Shown here: positions 7,878-15,958 of the stretch, piece by piece | Layout of the letters: every line of letters begins with the position of its first letter | Numbering within the stretch: position 1 is the stretch's first letter | Assembly (NCBI GenBank): GCA_009873635.1 | Contig: WAHY01000007.1 | Coordinates: 1-35,194, forward strand | Length of the DNA: 35,194 nucleotides | DNA from: Nitrospinota bacterium | GTDB lineage: Bacteria; Nitrospinota; Nitrospinia; Nitrospinales; VA-1 | Direction of reading: 5' to 3' | The notes under the pieces: model-generated | Databases searched by the model: none | What the model saw: only the letters and a program-made list of their open reading frames with translations | What the model was told of the DNA's origin: nothing | Made by a program: the position numbers and the translations under genes

Positions 7878-7922
7878 CTTTTCTGCCTGACAGAAAGCTT
7901 ATCTGCAGAAAAGGGGATTATA
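7878..7922 (-). promoter_or_regulatory. Candidate promoter -10 and leader inverted repeat of the cysK operon
   Basis: On the minus strand a perfect TATAAT (7922-7917) lies about 85 bases before the cysK start. No good -35 is evident. Just downstream, at about the expected transcription start, GCAGAAAAG (plus, 7905-7913) and CTTTTCTGC (plus, 7878-7886) form a perfect 9-bp inverted repeat with an 18-base spacer. A competing short hairpin, TTTCTG/CAGAAA (7880-7885/7891-7896), shares one arm. This could be an operator or an attenuator-like leader for the sulfur amino-acid operon. Confidence 0.4.
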
Positions 7923-7942
7923 GAATAAAAGAACAACTACTA

Positions 7943-7970
7943 TGCTTGAGATTGGCCTTAATTTCAAGCA
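7943..7970. repeat. 7-bp inverted repeat after gspD
   Basis: TGCTTGA (7943-7949) and TCAAGCA (7964-7970) form a perfect 7-bp stem with a 14-base loop, 29 bases beyond the gspD stop. On the minus strand only a T-rich (TAGTAGTTGTTCTTTT) stretch follows, so at best it is a weak terminator separating the gsp and cysK units. Confidence 0.25.
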
Positions 7971-7998
7971 CTTTATGGGATTTTTGGTTTGGGTTTGG

Positions 7999-10506
7999 TT
8001 AGCTTCCCAGGTGGGAGATATTTTTAAGATTGCTCAGGCGTTTTTTGAATTCGTGGGTGACAAACTCAGAATCTCCAGTGTTTGAAATCACGTGCGGGGT
8101 GATAAAAATCATCAGTTCTGTTTTTTTAAGGCTGGTTGATTCGGATCCAAACAGCTTTCCTATGTATGGGAGGTCTTTTAGTACAGGAACGCCAGAGACT
8201 GTATCAATTGTATCTGTGCGCATCAACCCGCCCATGACCAACACCTGGTTATCTTTTAGTACAACTTCGGTATTTACCTGTCGTGTGTTAAACGAAGGTT
8301 GGTCACCCACATCCGTCCCACGGCTCGATATTTCCTGATTGATTTTCAAGTTTATAAATTTTTCCGAATTGATCTTAGGCGTAATGTCCAGTTTTACACC
8401 AACACTACGATATTCGACCGTAGCACTGACAACTGCTGAGCCTCCTGAAGGGACAGATGCTTCTTGAACAATGGGAATCTCATCTGTGATTGAAATGTTT
8501 GCCGCCTTATTGTCTGAGGTCACGAGAATGGGGTTGGCCAGAACATTGGTCTTGGAGTCGGAAGCAAAAATCTGCAGTTGGGCAATGATTTTATCCGGCT
8601 GACCAACGAAAAAACTACCTCCTCTTAAGAATGAGGACGCAGCCGTTGACAGGGAAGACCCCAGGGAAGACGCATTATCTGTACTGGAACTGATACCCCC
8701 GGCTATGGTCCTGCCCTCTGGCCCACCCGGGTCTTGTAGGGCTAATTCCAGTCCTGCGGCAGTTTGTTCATCAACCTGGAGGTCTACAATCAATACTTCT
8801 ATCAATACCTGTTGCGGTAACAGGTCCAGTTTATTTATCAGTGCCAGAATCGCGGGATAATTGCGCGGGTTGGTCCTTATAATCAGGGAGTTCGTATCTG
8901 AATCGGGCAGGATAGTGATATCACCTTCAAAGTTATCGCTGAGGCCGCTTGTTGTCTCAACAACAGGGGCCTTGCTTGAGGATACAGTGGTTTTGGCTCC
9001 TGACACATTTGCTTTTGTTTTTGTTGTATCCTTAGTATTCTTGTTTGTCTTTGAATTGCTGGTTTTATTGGTATTGGTATTCTCCTCATTACCCGGAGAG
9101 GTGAAGATTCCGTTTAATAGTCCGGCCAGAGCGGCCGCATCACCATTTTGTACATAATATACGAAGGTGCTGACTTCTCCTTCCGAAACAGGTTGGTCAA
9201 GCCGGTTGACCCAGAACTCAATGGTGGGCAGGATTTTGTCAAAAGCGTTGACCACAAGAACTGAGTTTAACCGGGTCAATGAGAGGAATGTAAGCGAATC
9301 GCCCAAGGCTTCCTTATACCCCATAGAACTGAAAATTTCTTCCAGTTCCTCTACCATTACTTCAGAGTCTGCATTACGCAGTTTATATAGTTGAATGTCT
9401 GAGGAAGCTAGTTTGTCGATATCCAGAGCCTGTACGACCTTGACAATACGTTTAACGTTATATGCCATTTCAATCATCATCAGATTGCTGGTTTCAGGAA
9501 CCTCAATGAAACTGGCGTTGGTTGTGAGGAGCGGTGTGATGATTTTTCGCATCGATTCTACTGAGATATGCTTGAGCGGAATGATTTGAATGATCATTCG
9601 CTCTTTATCCGGGATGCTCGGATCGTCGGAAAAGTGGATGCTGAGAGGCTTTTTCGCGGCTTCAGGGGCTTCCAGAAAACGATAGAAATTTCCACTCTTA
9701 ACCACTGTTACATTGTTCAGGGCAAGTATTTGTTCCAGGACAGAGTAGAGATCACCCACTGGAATTTTGTTGAAAGTTTGTAAGGTTACCTTGCCAGAAA
9801 CATTTCCTTCAATAACATAATCAATTTTCAATAGTTCACAGAAGGTAGTGATAACATCGTAGAGATCTGTTCCTTCAAAATTCAAGGTTATATGTTTTGC
9901 CTCTTTCAGCTCTTCAGGAAGATCAGGTTCAACTCTGACCACAGTTTGGATTTTATCCAGCGTAGTTTTTTGCCGTTTTTGCAATTCAACTTTTTCAATT
10001 TTATCTGGTGAGTCATCTTGTGATTCGAAACCGATTTCTTTTTGCGTCAGGACAGTTTTTTCTGTAGTAGGAGCTTTTTCCTTGAAGATGAGTGAAGACT
10101 TGCTGGGGACAAAAAACTTTCTTCCTGTTATATCTTCAACGAGATACCATGTTTGTCCATTTCCATAGCCCCTTTCTACACGAACCAATTCGAAAAGATC
10201 GTCTTTTGCTGCTGTTCCTAATTTCTGATATTGAGCGCCTGGGCCTTTGCGTAATGGTGTGTTGTCCTTGGTGATACGGATTTTTCTAAGATTAACAGGT
10301 TTGGGGATCTCTTTAATCTTTTGAGAATCGATTAAATCTCCTGTTTCGGCTTTTTCGCTTTTTCTAGGCGGAGATTTAAAAACCATAGAGTCTATGACAT
10401 CGGATTTATTTTTAAGCCGTTGCATGGTGGATTTTTTAGTTACGCCACATCCGTACCAGGCACTAGACAAGATTAAAATTGCTAATATGATAGAGGCTCT
10501 TTTCAT
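7999..10506 (-). CDS. gspD: Type II secretion outer-membrane secretin GspD with N-terminal SH3-like domain
   Basis: An 835-residue secretin forming the outer-membrane channel of the T2SS. The N-terminus is a signal peptide with a Cys at position 20 (AWYGC); this is a poor lipobox, so lipidation is uncertain. Residues 73-140 look like a bacterial SH3 domain (TPLRKGPGAQYQKLG, QTWYLVEDITGRKFFVP), which is unusual for GspD. N0/N1-type repeats follow from about 205 (LNFEGTDLYDVITTF, KVTLQTFNKIPVGDLY). A low-complexity Asn/Thr/Lys linker spans about 470-515 within the N3 region. The secretin core is at about 575-815, ending VPVLKDLPYIGKLFG and MIFITPHVI. It is the last gene of the operon, overlapping gspM by 4 bases. 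No pilotin is visible; the SH3 domain may anchor to peptidoglycan (inference). Confidence 0.95.
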   Translation of the reverse strand: MKRASIILAILILSSAWYGCGVTKKSTMQRLKNKSDVIDSMVFKSPPRKSEKAETGDLIDSQKIKEIPKPVNLRKIRITKDNTPLRKGPGAQYQKLGTAAKDDLFELVRVERGYGNGQTWYLVEDITGRKFFVPSKSSLIFKEKAPTTEKTVLTQKEIGFESQDDSPDKIEKVELQKRQKTTLDKIQTVVRVEPDLPEELKEAKHITLNFEGTDLYDVITTFCELLKIDYVIEGNVSGKVTLQTFNKIPVGDLYSVLEQILALNNVTVVKSGNFYRFLEAPEAAKKPLSIHFSDDPSIPDKERMIIQIIPLKHISVESMRKIITPLLTTNASFIEVPETSNLMMIEMAYNVKRIVKVVQALDIDKLASSDIQLYKLRNADSEVMVEELEEIFSSMGYKEALGDSLTFLSLTRLNSVLVVNAFDKILPTIEFWVNRLDQPVSEGEVSTFVYYVQNGDAAALAGLLNGIFTSPGNEENTNTNKTSNSKTNKNTKDTTKTKANVSGAKTTVSSSKAPVVETTSGLSDNFEGDITILPDSDTNSLIIRTNPRNYPAILALINKLDLLPQQVLIEVLIVDLQVDEQTAAGLELALQDPGGPEGRTIAGGISSSTDNASSLGSSLSTAASSFLRGGSFFVGQPDKIIAQLQIFASDSKTNVLANPILVTSDNKAANISITDEIPIVQEASVPSGGSAVVSATVEYRSVGVKLDITPKINSEKFINLKINQEISSRGTDVGDQPSFNTRQVNTEVVLKDNQVLVMGGLMRTDTIDTVSGVPVLKDLPYIGKLFGSESTSLKKTELMIFITPHVISNTGDSEFVTHEFKKRLSNLKNISHLGS

Positions 10507-11075
10507 ATTTTTTTCCCGCCTTGAGTTTCTAGCTCCTGAATGAAGCCCGTTATTACGAGTCGTGTTTGGATTTCTTCCGGATCAACTTTGTTGATTCTGC
10601 GTGATTGCAGCTCTTCAATGATTAGAAACTTTTCGTTATTTTCTATGCGCATTAAAAACATAGATAGGTTTTTAAGGTTTGACCGAATCGATATTTCAAT
10701 GGGTACCGCTAAAATACCTTCCATGTACTTTGGTTTTTCAATCTTAGTCCGCTCAATTGTAACTGCTCCCATCGAGAAACTTTCGATGAGTTTTTGTAGG
10801 CTGGCCGCGGCGAGTCCAGTTTGTTTTTCTATGAAAAACCTTCGGTTCAGTTTCGTATGGGTTGTTTGATTTGCTTTTTCTTTTTTCTGATAATAGGGTT
10901 TTTGGTTTAGGATTTCATAATATTTTTGGATGAATTGTATTTTATTTCTAATGCTGTCATTTGCTTTTTCCTGTTTTTTGTATATGGGTTCCGCGACAAA
11001 AAAATATAATGTATAGCAGGCAACAAAAATGACACCTGCTAATAAAACATTCTTATCTCTTTGGGTGATATCCAT
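10503..11075 (-). CDS. gspM: Type II secretion inner-membrane protein GspM (PilO-like)
   Basis: A 190-residue bitopic protein with a short cytoplasmic N-terminus (MDITQRDKNV), one transmembrane helix (about 9-30), a coiled-coil-prone stretch (about 31-75) and a periplasmic ferredoxin-like domain (about 80-180, VPIEISIRSNLKNLSMFLMRIE). This is the GspM/PilO architecture. It starts directly after the gspL stop and overlaps gspD by 4 bases. GspM with GspL forms the inner-membrane assembly platform. Primary sequence identity to GspM families is weak, so the assignment rests on topology and position. Confidence 0.82.
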   Translation of the reverse strand: MDITQRDKNVLLAGVIFVACYTLYFFVAEPIYKKQEKANDSIRNKIQFIQKYYEILNQKPYYQKKEKANQTTHTKLNRRFFIEKQTGLAAASLQKLIESFSMGAVTIERTKIEKPKYMEGILAVPIEISIRSNLKNLSMFLMRIENNEKFLIIEELQSRRINKVDPEEIQTRLVITGFIQELETQGGKKI

Positions 11076-12545
11076 TTACGATGCCTTTTCCAGGTCAGCA
11101 TGAATAGTAAACTTTTCACCAGCTGATTCACTGATAATTGTTCCTACAAAACCTGCGTCCTTGAATGTTTTGGATTTTTCCAAAATAGGTATCAGCTTTG
11201 AGGCGACTGGAGTAAATCCTTTGATCTCAATACCATCTTGTTTGACTTTAAAATGTGTTAACCAGGTATCCCGCGGAAGAGTGCGGCTTAACTCATCTAA
11301 AACTGGAAGCTTGTCGGGATATTGTTTGCTTATTGCACTTAAAATATCTACATACTGCTTTAATGATTCGTATTCCAAGTCTATTTTTTCCAGGCCCGCA
11401 ACCTGACCTTTAATTTCATTCAGCTGTTTGTCCAGGCTGCCTAAAGCTTTATTGCTGTAAATCACCTTGTTGGCAAACCAGCCAGCCAAAAGGAGAACTA
11501 CAGTGGCGGCAAGGGCCAAAGTCACTTTGGGATTTGATCTTTTTCTTTTTGATTGGAGCTCTTCTGGCAAAAGATTGGTTTCAATTTTTTGTTTTTTCAG
11601 CTCTCTCATACCAAGTCCGAGAGAGGTCAGGGAAGCAGAAAAAGACCCGGGAACGCTGACGGAGTCAGGAGCTTTAAGAGGAATGGTTGAGACTTCAGTT
11701 TCTTTTTCCAATTGTTGTGTTATCTGAGAAGTTAGAGCGCCTGCACCTGTTAAAAGAATATGCCCCACTTGTTCGTTATCCTCAATGTTCCTGCAAGATG
11801 AAAGAGCCTGTGTAAGTTCTTTGATAAGGGATTTGGTGATTTCAGTTGATAAATGTTTTAACTGCTCTGAATCATTTAATTTTCCTGAGTTGGCGTCTCT
11901 AATTGCAGGTTGGTTCCAAATCAGATTTCTGGAAAACACTATTGTATCGTTTTTTATCAGAGCTATGTCCAGAGCTTCCGGACTTATGTCTGCGAGTGCC
12001 CAGATAGACATTTCGCTTTCAATGCCTTGTGCGAGCCCAAGGTTGACGTTTGCGAATGTGGAGACATCTAGTATTGTCGGGTTCAGGTTAAGTTTGCGGA
12101 TCAGGCCCAGATAATAATTGGCAATTTCTTTTTTTATTGCTGCAGAGGTGACATGGTAATTGTTTTCGGCCTTCTGGTTTAGTTGGTATGTGAGATATAA
12201 ATCTTCAAGCCCTGAAGAAAACTGTCGTTCCAGTTCAAACGGTGCCATTGACTGGGCGGACTCCAAGTCAGGGGCGGGCAGTTCAAAAGTTTTGAATGTC
12301 ACATAACCTCTTGGAAGGCTTACAACCACCGATTCCGGCCAGGTATCATGCTCCACTATAAAATGGTTGACCTTGTTGATGAAGTGTTTTTCTGCCTTCT
12401 CGTCTCTACCCGTCAAAGGCTTCAACGTAATGGTTTGACCATCTACAACTTCTACCGAGCTTAATTTTTTGCCGAGAAGTGTAAGAGATACATAATTCTC
12501 ACGGATATCAACGGCTAATGATTTTTCTATGAATATAGATTTCAT
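11076..12545 (-). CDS. gspL: Type II secretion platform protein GspL (PilM-PilN-like)
   Basis: A 489-residue protein with a cytoplasmic actin-like/PilM-type N-terminal domain (about 1-310, with ILLTGAGAL as the phosphate-loop-like motif), one transmembrane helix (about 343-365, TLALAATVVLLLAGW) and a PilN-like periplasmic domain (about 366-489, DELSRTLPRDTWLTHF). GspL links the GspE ATPase to the platform. The gene overlaps gspK by 4 bases (ATGA) and abuts gspM. The DELSRTLPxDTWL signature is characteristic of the PilN-like GspL C-terminus, and the size fits. Confidence 0.92.
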   Translation of the reverse strand: MKSIFIEKSLAVDIRENYVSLTLLGKKLSSVEVVDGQTITLKPLTGRDEKAEKHFINKVNHFIVEHDTWPESVVVSLPRGYVTFKTFELPAPDLESAQSMAPFELERQFSSGLEDLYLTYQLNQKAENNYHVTSAAIKKEIANYYLGLIRKLNLNPTILDVSTFANVNLGLAQGIESEMSIWALADISPEALDIALIKNDTIVFSRNLIWNQPAIRDANSGKLNDSEQLKHLSTEITKSLIKELTQALSSCRNIEDNEQVGHILLTGAGALTSQITQQLEKETEVSTIPLKAPDSVSVPGSFSASLTSLGLGMRELKKQKIETNLLPEELQSKRKRSNPKVTLALAATVVLLLAGWFANKVIYSNKALGSLDKQLNEIKGQVAGLEKIDLEYESLKQYVDILSAISKQYPDKLPVLDELSRTLPRDTWLTHFKVKQDGIEIKGFTPVASKLIPILEKSKTFKDAGFVGTIISESAGEKFTIHADLEKAS

Positions 12546-13507
12546 AAGTCCAGTACGTTATCGTTCCAATAATGAACAACCATGCGCGCGTTGTTTCCTG
12601 ATCCGGTTTTTTCTAATACTGTTTCCAAAGTGTGTTCTGTTCTGCTGCCCTGAACTTTTCCAGTTGAGGTGACCCTGAAAAAATTTGAAATGCTATTCGA
12701 GTGATAACCCTTTGCAGCCCTGTTGTTTAAAATAACTTCTACCTGTTCGGGGGGATAAATGATATTTAACACTTCCTCGGTTGCGGTATTAGGATTCACC
12801 GATGAAAAGTTATAAATAGTTAAAAACTGTACTATTCCTTTAAGTTCCCCATCCTCCTCAGTAGAGCCGTATAAAATTTCTTCGGTCATTCCACGAACCT
12901 TCAATAGTTCTCCAAGAGTTTCAAATTTTCCATTTTTCGCATAATAGGGGGGACGCTGTGAGCGATAATAATCGTCTTCTGCACCATTGATTCGATGATT
13001 TTTGTCTGCGTCAATCCAGTCCAGGATCGAATCCGAAATTGTATCCCTATCAAGTTTCTCTTTCACTCCGGAATATTCCAGCAGTTTATTAAGCACGACT
13101 TTGCTGGCAAAATTTATAGAAATTTTTCCATTTTCATCTCTAATCTTGTAGGTAATAGTTCCATTTTCAAATTCGATGTCTGATCTGTTGACGATGTCAA
13201 ATTCCTGGGCCTCTTCCGCTTCGGCTGAACCTTCAGAATTTGTTGCTGGAATTGTTTTTTCAGCTATCCACCCATATTCATCGTGTATGGAATGAAAACG
13301 GGAGGTTTTTAGCAACTCTGCCAATGCAAGATTAATCCCGGCTTTGGCCAGATGATAGCTTTCGGTATCTTCTTTATAGTTTCGAGTCGTGTTGACCTCC
13401 ATCTTCATAGAAAAAGCAAACTCTGTTGCCAAAGCGATTAATAAGACAAGTACCCATAAAACGATCATCAGGGCAATGCCACTTTGATTGGATTTAAGCT
13501 TTTTCAT
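12542..13507 (-). CDS. gspK: Type II secretion minor pseudopilin GspK
   Basis: A 321-residue minor pseudopilin at the tip of the pseudopilus. The prepilin-like leader MKKLKSNQSG is followed by a hydrophobic helix (IALMIVLWVLVLLIALATEF) lacking the Glu+5 found in other pseudopilins, which is normal for GspK. The large soluble insert contains the typical SYHLAKAGINLALAEL, DSILDWIDADKNHR and FLTIYNFSSVNPNTATEEVLN (helix-hairpin-helix-like) segments. Start and stop overlap gspJ (14 bases) and gspL (4 bases), so it sits in a tightly coupled operon. Confidence 0.95.
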   Translation of the reverse strand: MKKLKSNQSGIALMIVLWVLVLLIALATEFAFSMKMEVNTTRNYKEDTESYHLAKAGINLALAELLKTSRFHSIHDEYGWIAEKTIPATNSEGSAEAEEAQEFDIVNRSDIEFENGTITYKIRDENGKISINFASKVVLNKLLEYSGVKEKLDRDTISDSILDWIDADKNHRINGAEDDYYRSQRPPYYAKNGKFETLGELLKVRGMTEEILYGSTEEDGELKGIVQFLTIYNFSSVNPNTATEEVLNIIYPPEQVEVILNNRAAKGYHSNSISNFFRVTSTGKVQGSRTEHTLETVLEKTGSGNNARMVVHYWNDNVLDL

Positions 13508-14405
13508 TGTCAGTCTCTTTTTCTATTACAGGTAATGCAAATTCCATTCCAGAGTTGAGCAAAACGAGGATCGAGGGTGAAAAAACAGGTTCCAGTTCTT
13601 CGTCACCTTCCTCTTCTCCCGGCTTAGGCTGAGGCGTGACACCGATGGTGATCTCCACAGCGCGCGGAAGCGATATTTTATTAGCTTTTTCAAAGTCCAA
13701 AACAGAGTTGTTCTGGTTGGAGCCGGTCTGGCTGGTTTGGTTTTGTTCAAAAGATTCCATAAAAACCCGATCTACCCACTGACCGGAATATTGCTGGGCA
13801 TTTTTATCTGTCCCTTCTACCTCCTGGGGCGGCAATTTTTTCACTTTATAGTACCGAAACTTCATTTGGGCAACGTTTTCTGCCAGAACCAGGTATTTAA
13901 TTGAGTCAGAACGTGGGTCGATGCGGGAAAAAACATCACCGCCAGAGATATCTCGCTCCATTAAAATGACCCCTCTCTGTCCAGTCTCAGGATGTTCTCC
14001 AACATAAAATTTAACCTCATGTGTCAAGCTTGATGAATCGGTTGCTGTCATGGGAGTTGCAAATGAGACGAAACGTATGGAGTTAGTTTCTCCTTCAAAA
14101 GCCAGAATTCTTTTTGAAGAAACAGGAACTGTGACTCCCGGTATCCCATCAACTTGATTGACAAAAACAGGATAGGTGGATTGAAGTTTTTGCTTGAGTT
14201 GTTCACTGATCATTCGCAAACGCTGATAGACGTCTACCTTTTGTTCACCTACATCACGTGCTGATATGCCAAGACGAACACCTCCAAGACCCAAAGCAAC
14301 TATGATGGCAACAATGGACATTGCAAGTATCAGTTCGAGCAAGGTGAACCCTGCGGGGTTTTTAAGCGGGTATCTTGCTGATTTGACAAAGTTTTTTATA
14401 TTCAT
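13494..14405 (-). CDS. gspJ: Type II secretion minor pseudopilin GspJ
   Basis: A 303-residue minor pseudopilin. The leader MNIKNFVKSARYPLKNPAG is cleaved at G|FTLLELILA, with Glu+5 present, followed by the N-terminal helix. The length is above the usual GspJ (about 200) because of an extended C-terminal region with an acidic segment (PGEEEGDEELEP) before the hydrophobic-patterned end. The order between gspI and gspK and the ATGA overlap with gspI support the assignment. It should form the tip complex with GspI and GspK. Confidence 0.9.
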   Translation of the reverse strand: MNIKNFVKSARYPLKNPAGFTLLELILAMSIVAIIVALGLGGVRLGISARDVGEQKVDVYQRLRMISEQLKQKLQSTYPVFVNQVDGIPGVTVPVSSKRILAFEGETNSIRFVSFATPMTATDSSSLTHEVKFYVGEHPETGQRGVILMERDISGGDVFSRIDPRSDSIKYLVLAENVAQMKFRYYKVKKLPPQEVEGTDKNAQQYSGQWVDRVFMESFEQNQTSQTGSNQNNSVLDFEKANKISLPRAVEITIGVTPQPKPGEEEGDEELEPVFSPSILVLLNSGMEFALPVIEKETDNEKA

Positions 14406-15079
14406 GGGTTAACGCATCCGGCTCCAAAAATAAATACTTGTCCAGAAGAGCAAGAAACGGATGGGGATTCAAAACTAGTGGTTGCACCGCTAACGTTGCT
14501 CGAACTTGGGCTGCTTGAATTTGAGCCGCTAGAACTTGAGCTGCTCGACTCTGAACTGGAAGTTTCTGAAGCTTCTTCTCCACCACTACCTGGCGATGAG
14601 GCTCCTCCTGAAAACAATTTTTCCAAACTAGAGTCTGACTTAGGATAAGTCTGGCCTTCCAAATGAAGGGTGGCTAATTCTATGTTGCGTGTTTGACCTT
14701 GGTCTTCCCATGCGACTCTTAAAAGAACTTTTTGTAGTTGAATGCCGGACTCAGGATCGTTTAACAGGGAATCGTGAGGCTCAATATCAACCTCCCAGCG
14801 ATAATTTTCGTCATTTTTAAATTTGCCTGAATTTTCACTGGGCTGGAAATTCAACATTTCCAACTCGTTTATTTTTGAGTTTGCCAGTGCGACAGCTTTC
14901 ATATATTGACCAGAAAAGTCAACGGAAAGGACACTGCCGGAGAACAGGTTGAGTACCGTTAAAAAACCTCCAGCAAGAATGGTAAGCGCAACCACAACCT
15001 CCAGCAGGGAGAAGCCATGCTCATTCTTCCAGTTGATTGATTTTGGGTTTTCCAGTAATGGGGTCGATGATGACCTCAT
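14402..15079 (-). CDS. gspI: Type II secretion minor pseudopilin GspI with Ser-rich C-terminal tail
   Basis: A minor pseudopilin with leader cleaved at G|FSLLEVVVALTILAGG. Two upstream ATGs (15100, 15094) overlap gspH more deeply. ATG 15079 is preferred because GAGGAAA lies 6 bases upstream and it gives a 22-residue leader. The pseudopilin part ends near residue 145 (TRNIELATLHLE). It is followed by about 75 extra residues that are extremely Ser-rich (about 145-205), then a tail with two Cys (SCSSGQVFIFGAGC). Typical GspI proteins are about 120-130 residues and lack such a tail. The gene overlaps gspH by 59 bases and gspJ by 4. Confidence 0.9.
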   Translation of the reverse strand: MRSSSTPLLENPKSINWKNEHGFSLLEVVVALTILAGGFLTVLNLFSGSVLSVDFSGQYMKAVALANSKINELEMLNFQPSENSGKFKNDENYRWEVDIEPHDSLLNDPESGIQLQKVLLRVAWEDQGQTRNIELATLHLEGQTYPKSDSSLEKLFSGGASSPGSGGEEASETSSSESSSSSSSGSNSSSPSSSNVSGATTSFESPSVSCSSGQVFIFGAGCVNP

Positions 15080-15515
15080 AAATATTTTCCTCATCTTCAT
15101 CGTTGATTGATTTAAACCTCAGGGATCCTCCGCTGGAATTACCTCGAGGATAAAATAGAATCTTGAAGGCCCCCTCGGTCAGGGTTTCTTCCGCATTTTT
15201 GTAGTCCATGATTCGGACTGTTTCATCAATTGGCTTTGATTGGGTGACTTCATTCTGTTTAGGTATTGCCAACCAGTATTTATTTTCATCGATATTAATA
15301 TTGAAAGTGAACAAGGCTTTTTTCGATATGGCTTCACTACGAGTAAACTGAATAGCTGAAGCAATTTGGCGAACTTCAGATTGCAGTTTAAGACGATCCA
15401 GAGAGGAGGCCACGAATGGGAGCGTCAGCCCGGCAATCAATCCCATTAGAAGTAAAACAAGGACCAATTCGAGAAGCGTAAATCCTTCAATATTCCTGTT
15501 AAGGGTTTTATTCAA
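15021..15515 (-). CDS. gspH: Type II secretion minor pseudopilin GspH
   Basis: A pseudopilin with cleavage site G|FTLLELVLVLLLMG, including Glu+5. A longer frame starts at ATG 15578, but it overlaps gspG by 71 bases and makes a 31-residue leader. The TTG at 15515 gives a compact leader (MNKTLNRNIEG) and an 8-base overlap with gspG, so it is chosen here. The soluble domain has the GspH-type pattern (RQIASAIQFTRSEAI, a beta-rich region with YPRGNSSGGSL). The position between gspG and gspI fits the canonical T2SS order. Confidence 0.88.
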   Translation of the reverse strand: MNKTLNRNIEGFTLLELVLVLLLMGLIAGLTLPFVASSLDRLKLQSEVRQIASAIQFTRSEAISKKALFTFNINIDENKYWLAIPKQNEVTQSKPIDETVRIMDYKNAEETLTEGAFKILFYPRGNSSGGSLRFKSINDEDEENIYEVIIDPITGKPKINQLEE

Positions 15516-15930
15516 AGTTTTTCCAGCTAACGATGTCCAAATCGTTTTCTTCTCCTCCTTCAGCGTTGTCTGCGCCATAAGAAATCAGGTCATAACCTCT
15601 TCCTTCTTTACCGGGTGATTCGTAAATATATTTGTTACCCCACGGATCAAGAGGAAGACTCTTTTTCAGATATGGGGCTATAGCTTCGAGCCCCTCATCG
15701 GTTGAGGGGTATTTATGTTTTTCCAAACGATAAAGATCGAGGGCTTGGCCTAGAAGTTCAATCTGGGCCTGGGCATCCTGTTGCCGAGCCTTATCAACAC
15801 GACCAAAAATCTTGGGTGCGACCGTGGCCGCTAATAAACCTATAATAACCATCACCACCATAAGCTCGATCAGAGTAAAACCTTTTGAGTTAAGGCGGAT
15901 GAATTTGAAAGATTTTGTTTGGCCCTTCAT
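15508..15930 (-). CDS. gspG: Type II secretion major pseudopilin GspG
   Basis: A 140-residue major pseudopilin. The leader MKGQTKSFKFIRLNSKG is cleaved before FTLIELMVVMVIIGLLA (Glu+5 present). The globular part matches GspG closely: QAQIELLGQALDLYRL, YPSTDEGLEAI, LPLDPWGNKYIY and YDLISYGADN with the calcium-site region. AAGGA lies about 7 bases before the ATG. This is the main subunit of the pseudopilus that pushes substrates through the secretin. Confidence 0.98.
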   Translation of the reverse strand: MKGQTKSFKFIRLNSKGFTLIELMVVMVIIGLLAATVAPKIFGRVDKARQQDAQAQIELLGQALDLYRLEKHKYPSTDEGLEAIAPYLKKSLPLDPWGNKYIYESPGKEGRGYDLISYGADNAEGGEENDLDIVSWKNFE

Positions 15931-15958
15931 TTTTTTTCCTTGTCTAAATTATGGGTGA

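Noticed and set aside
15516-15578. Longer GspH start at ATG 15578.
   Set aside because: It overlaps gspG by 71 bases and gives an unusually long prepilin leader; the TTG at 15515 with an 8-base overlap is more likely.
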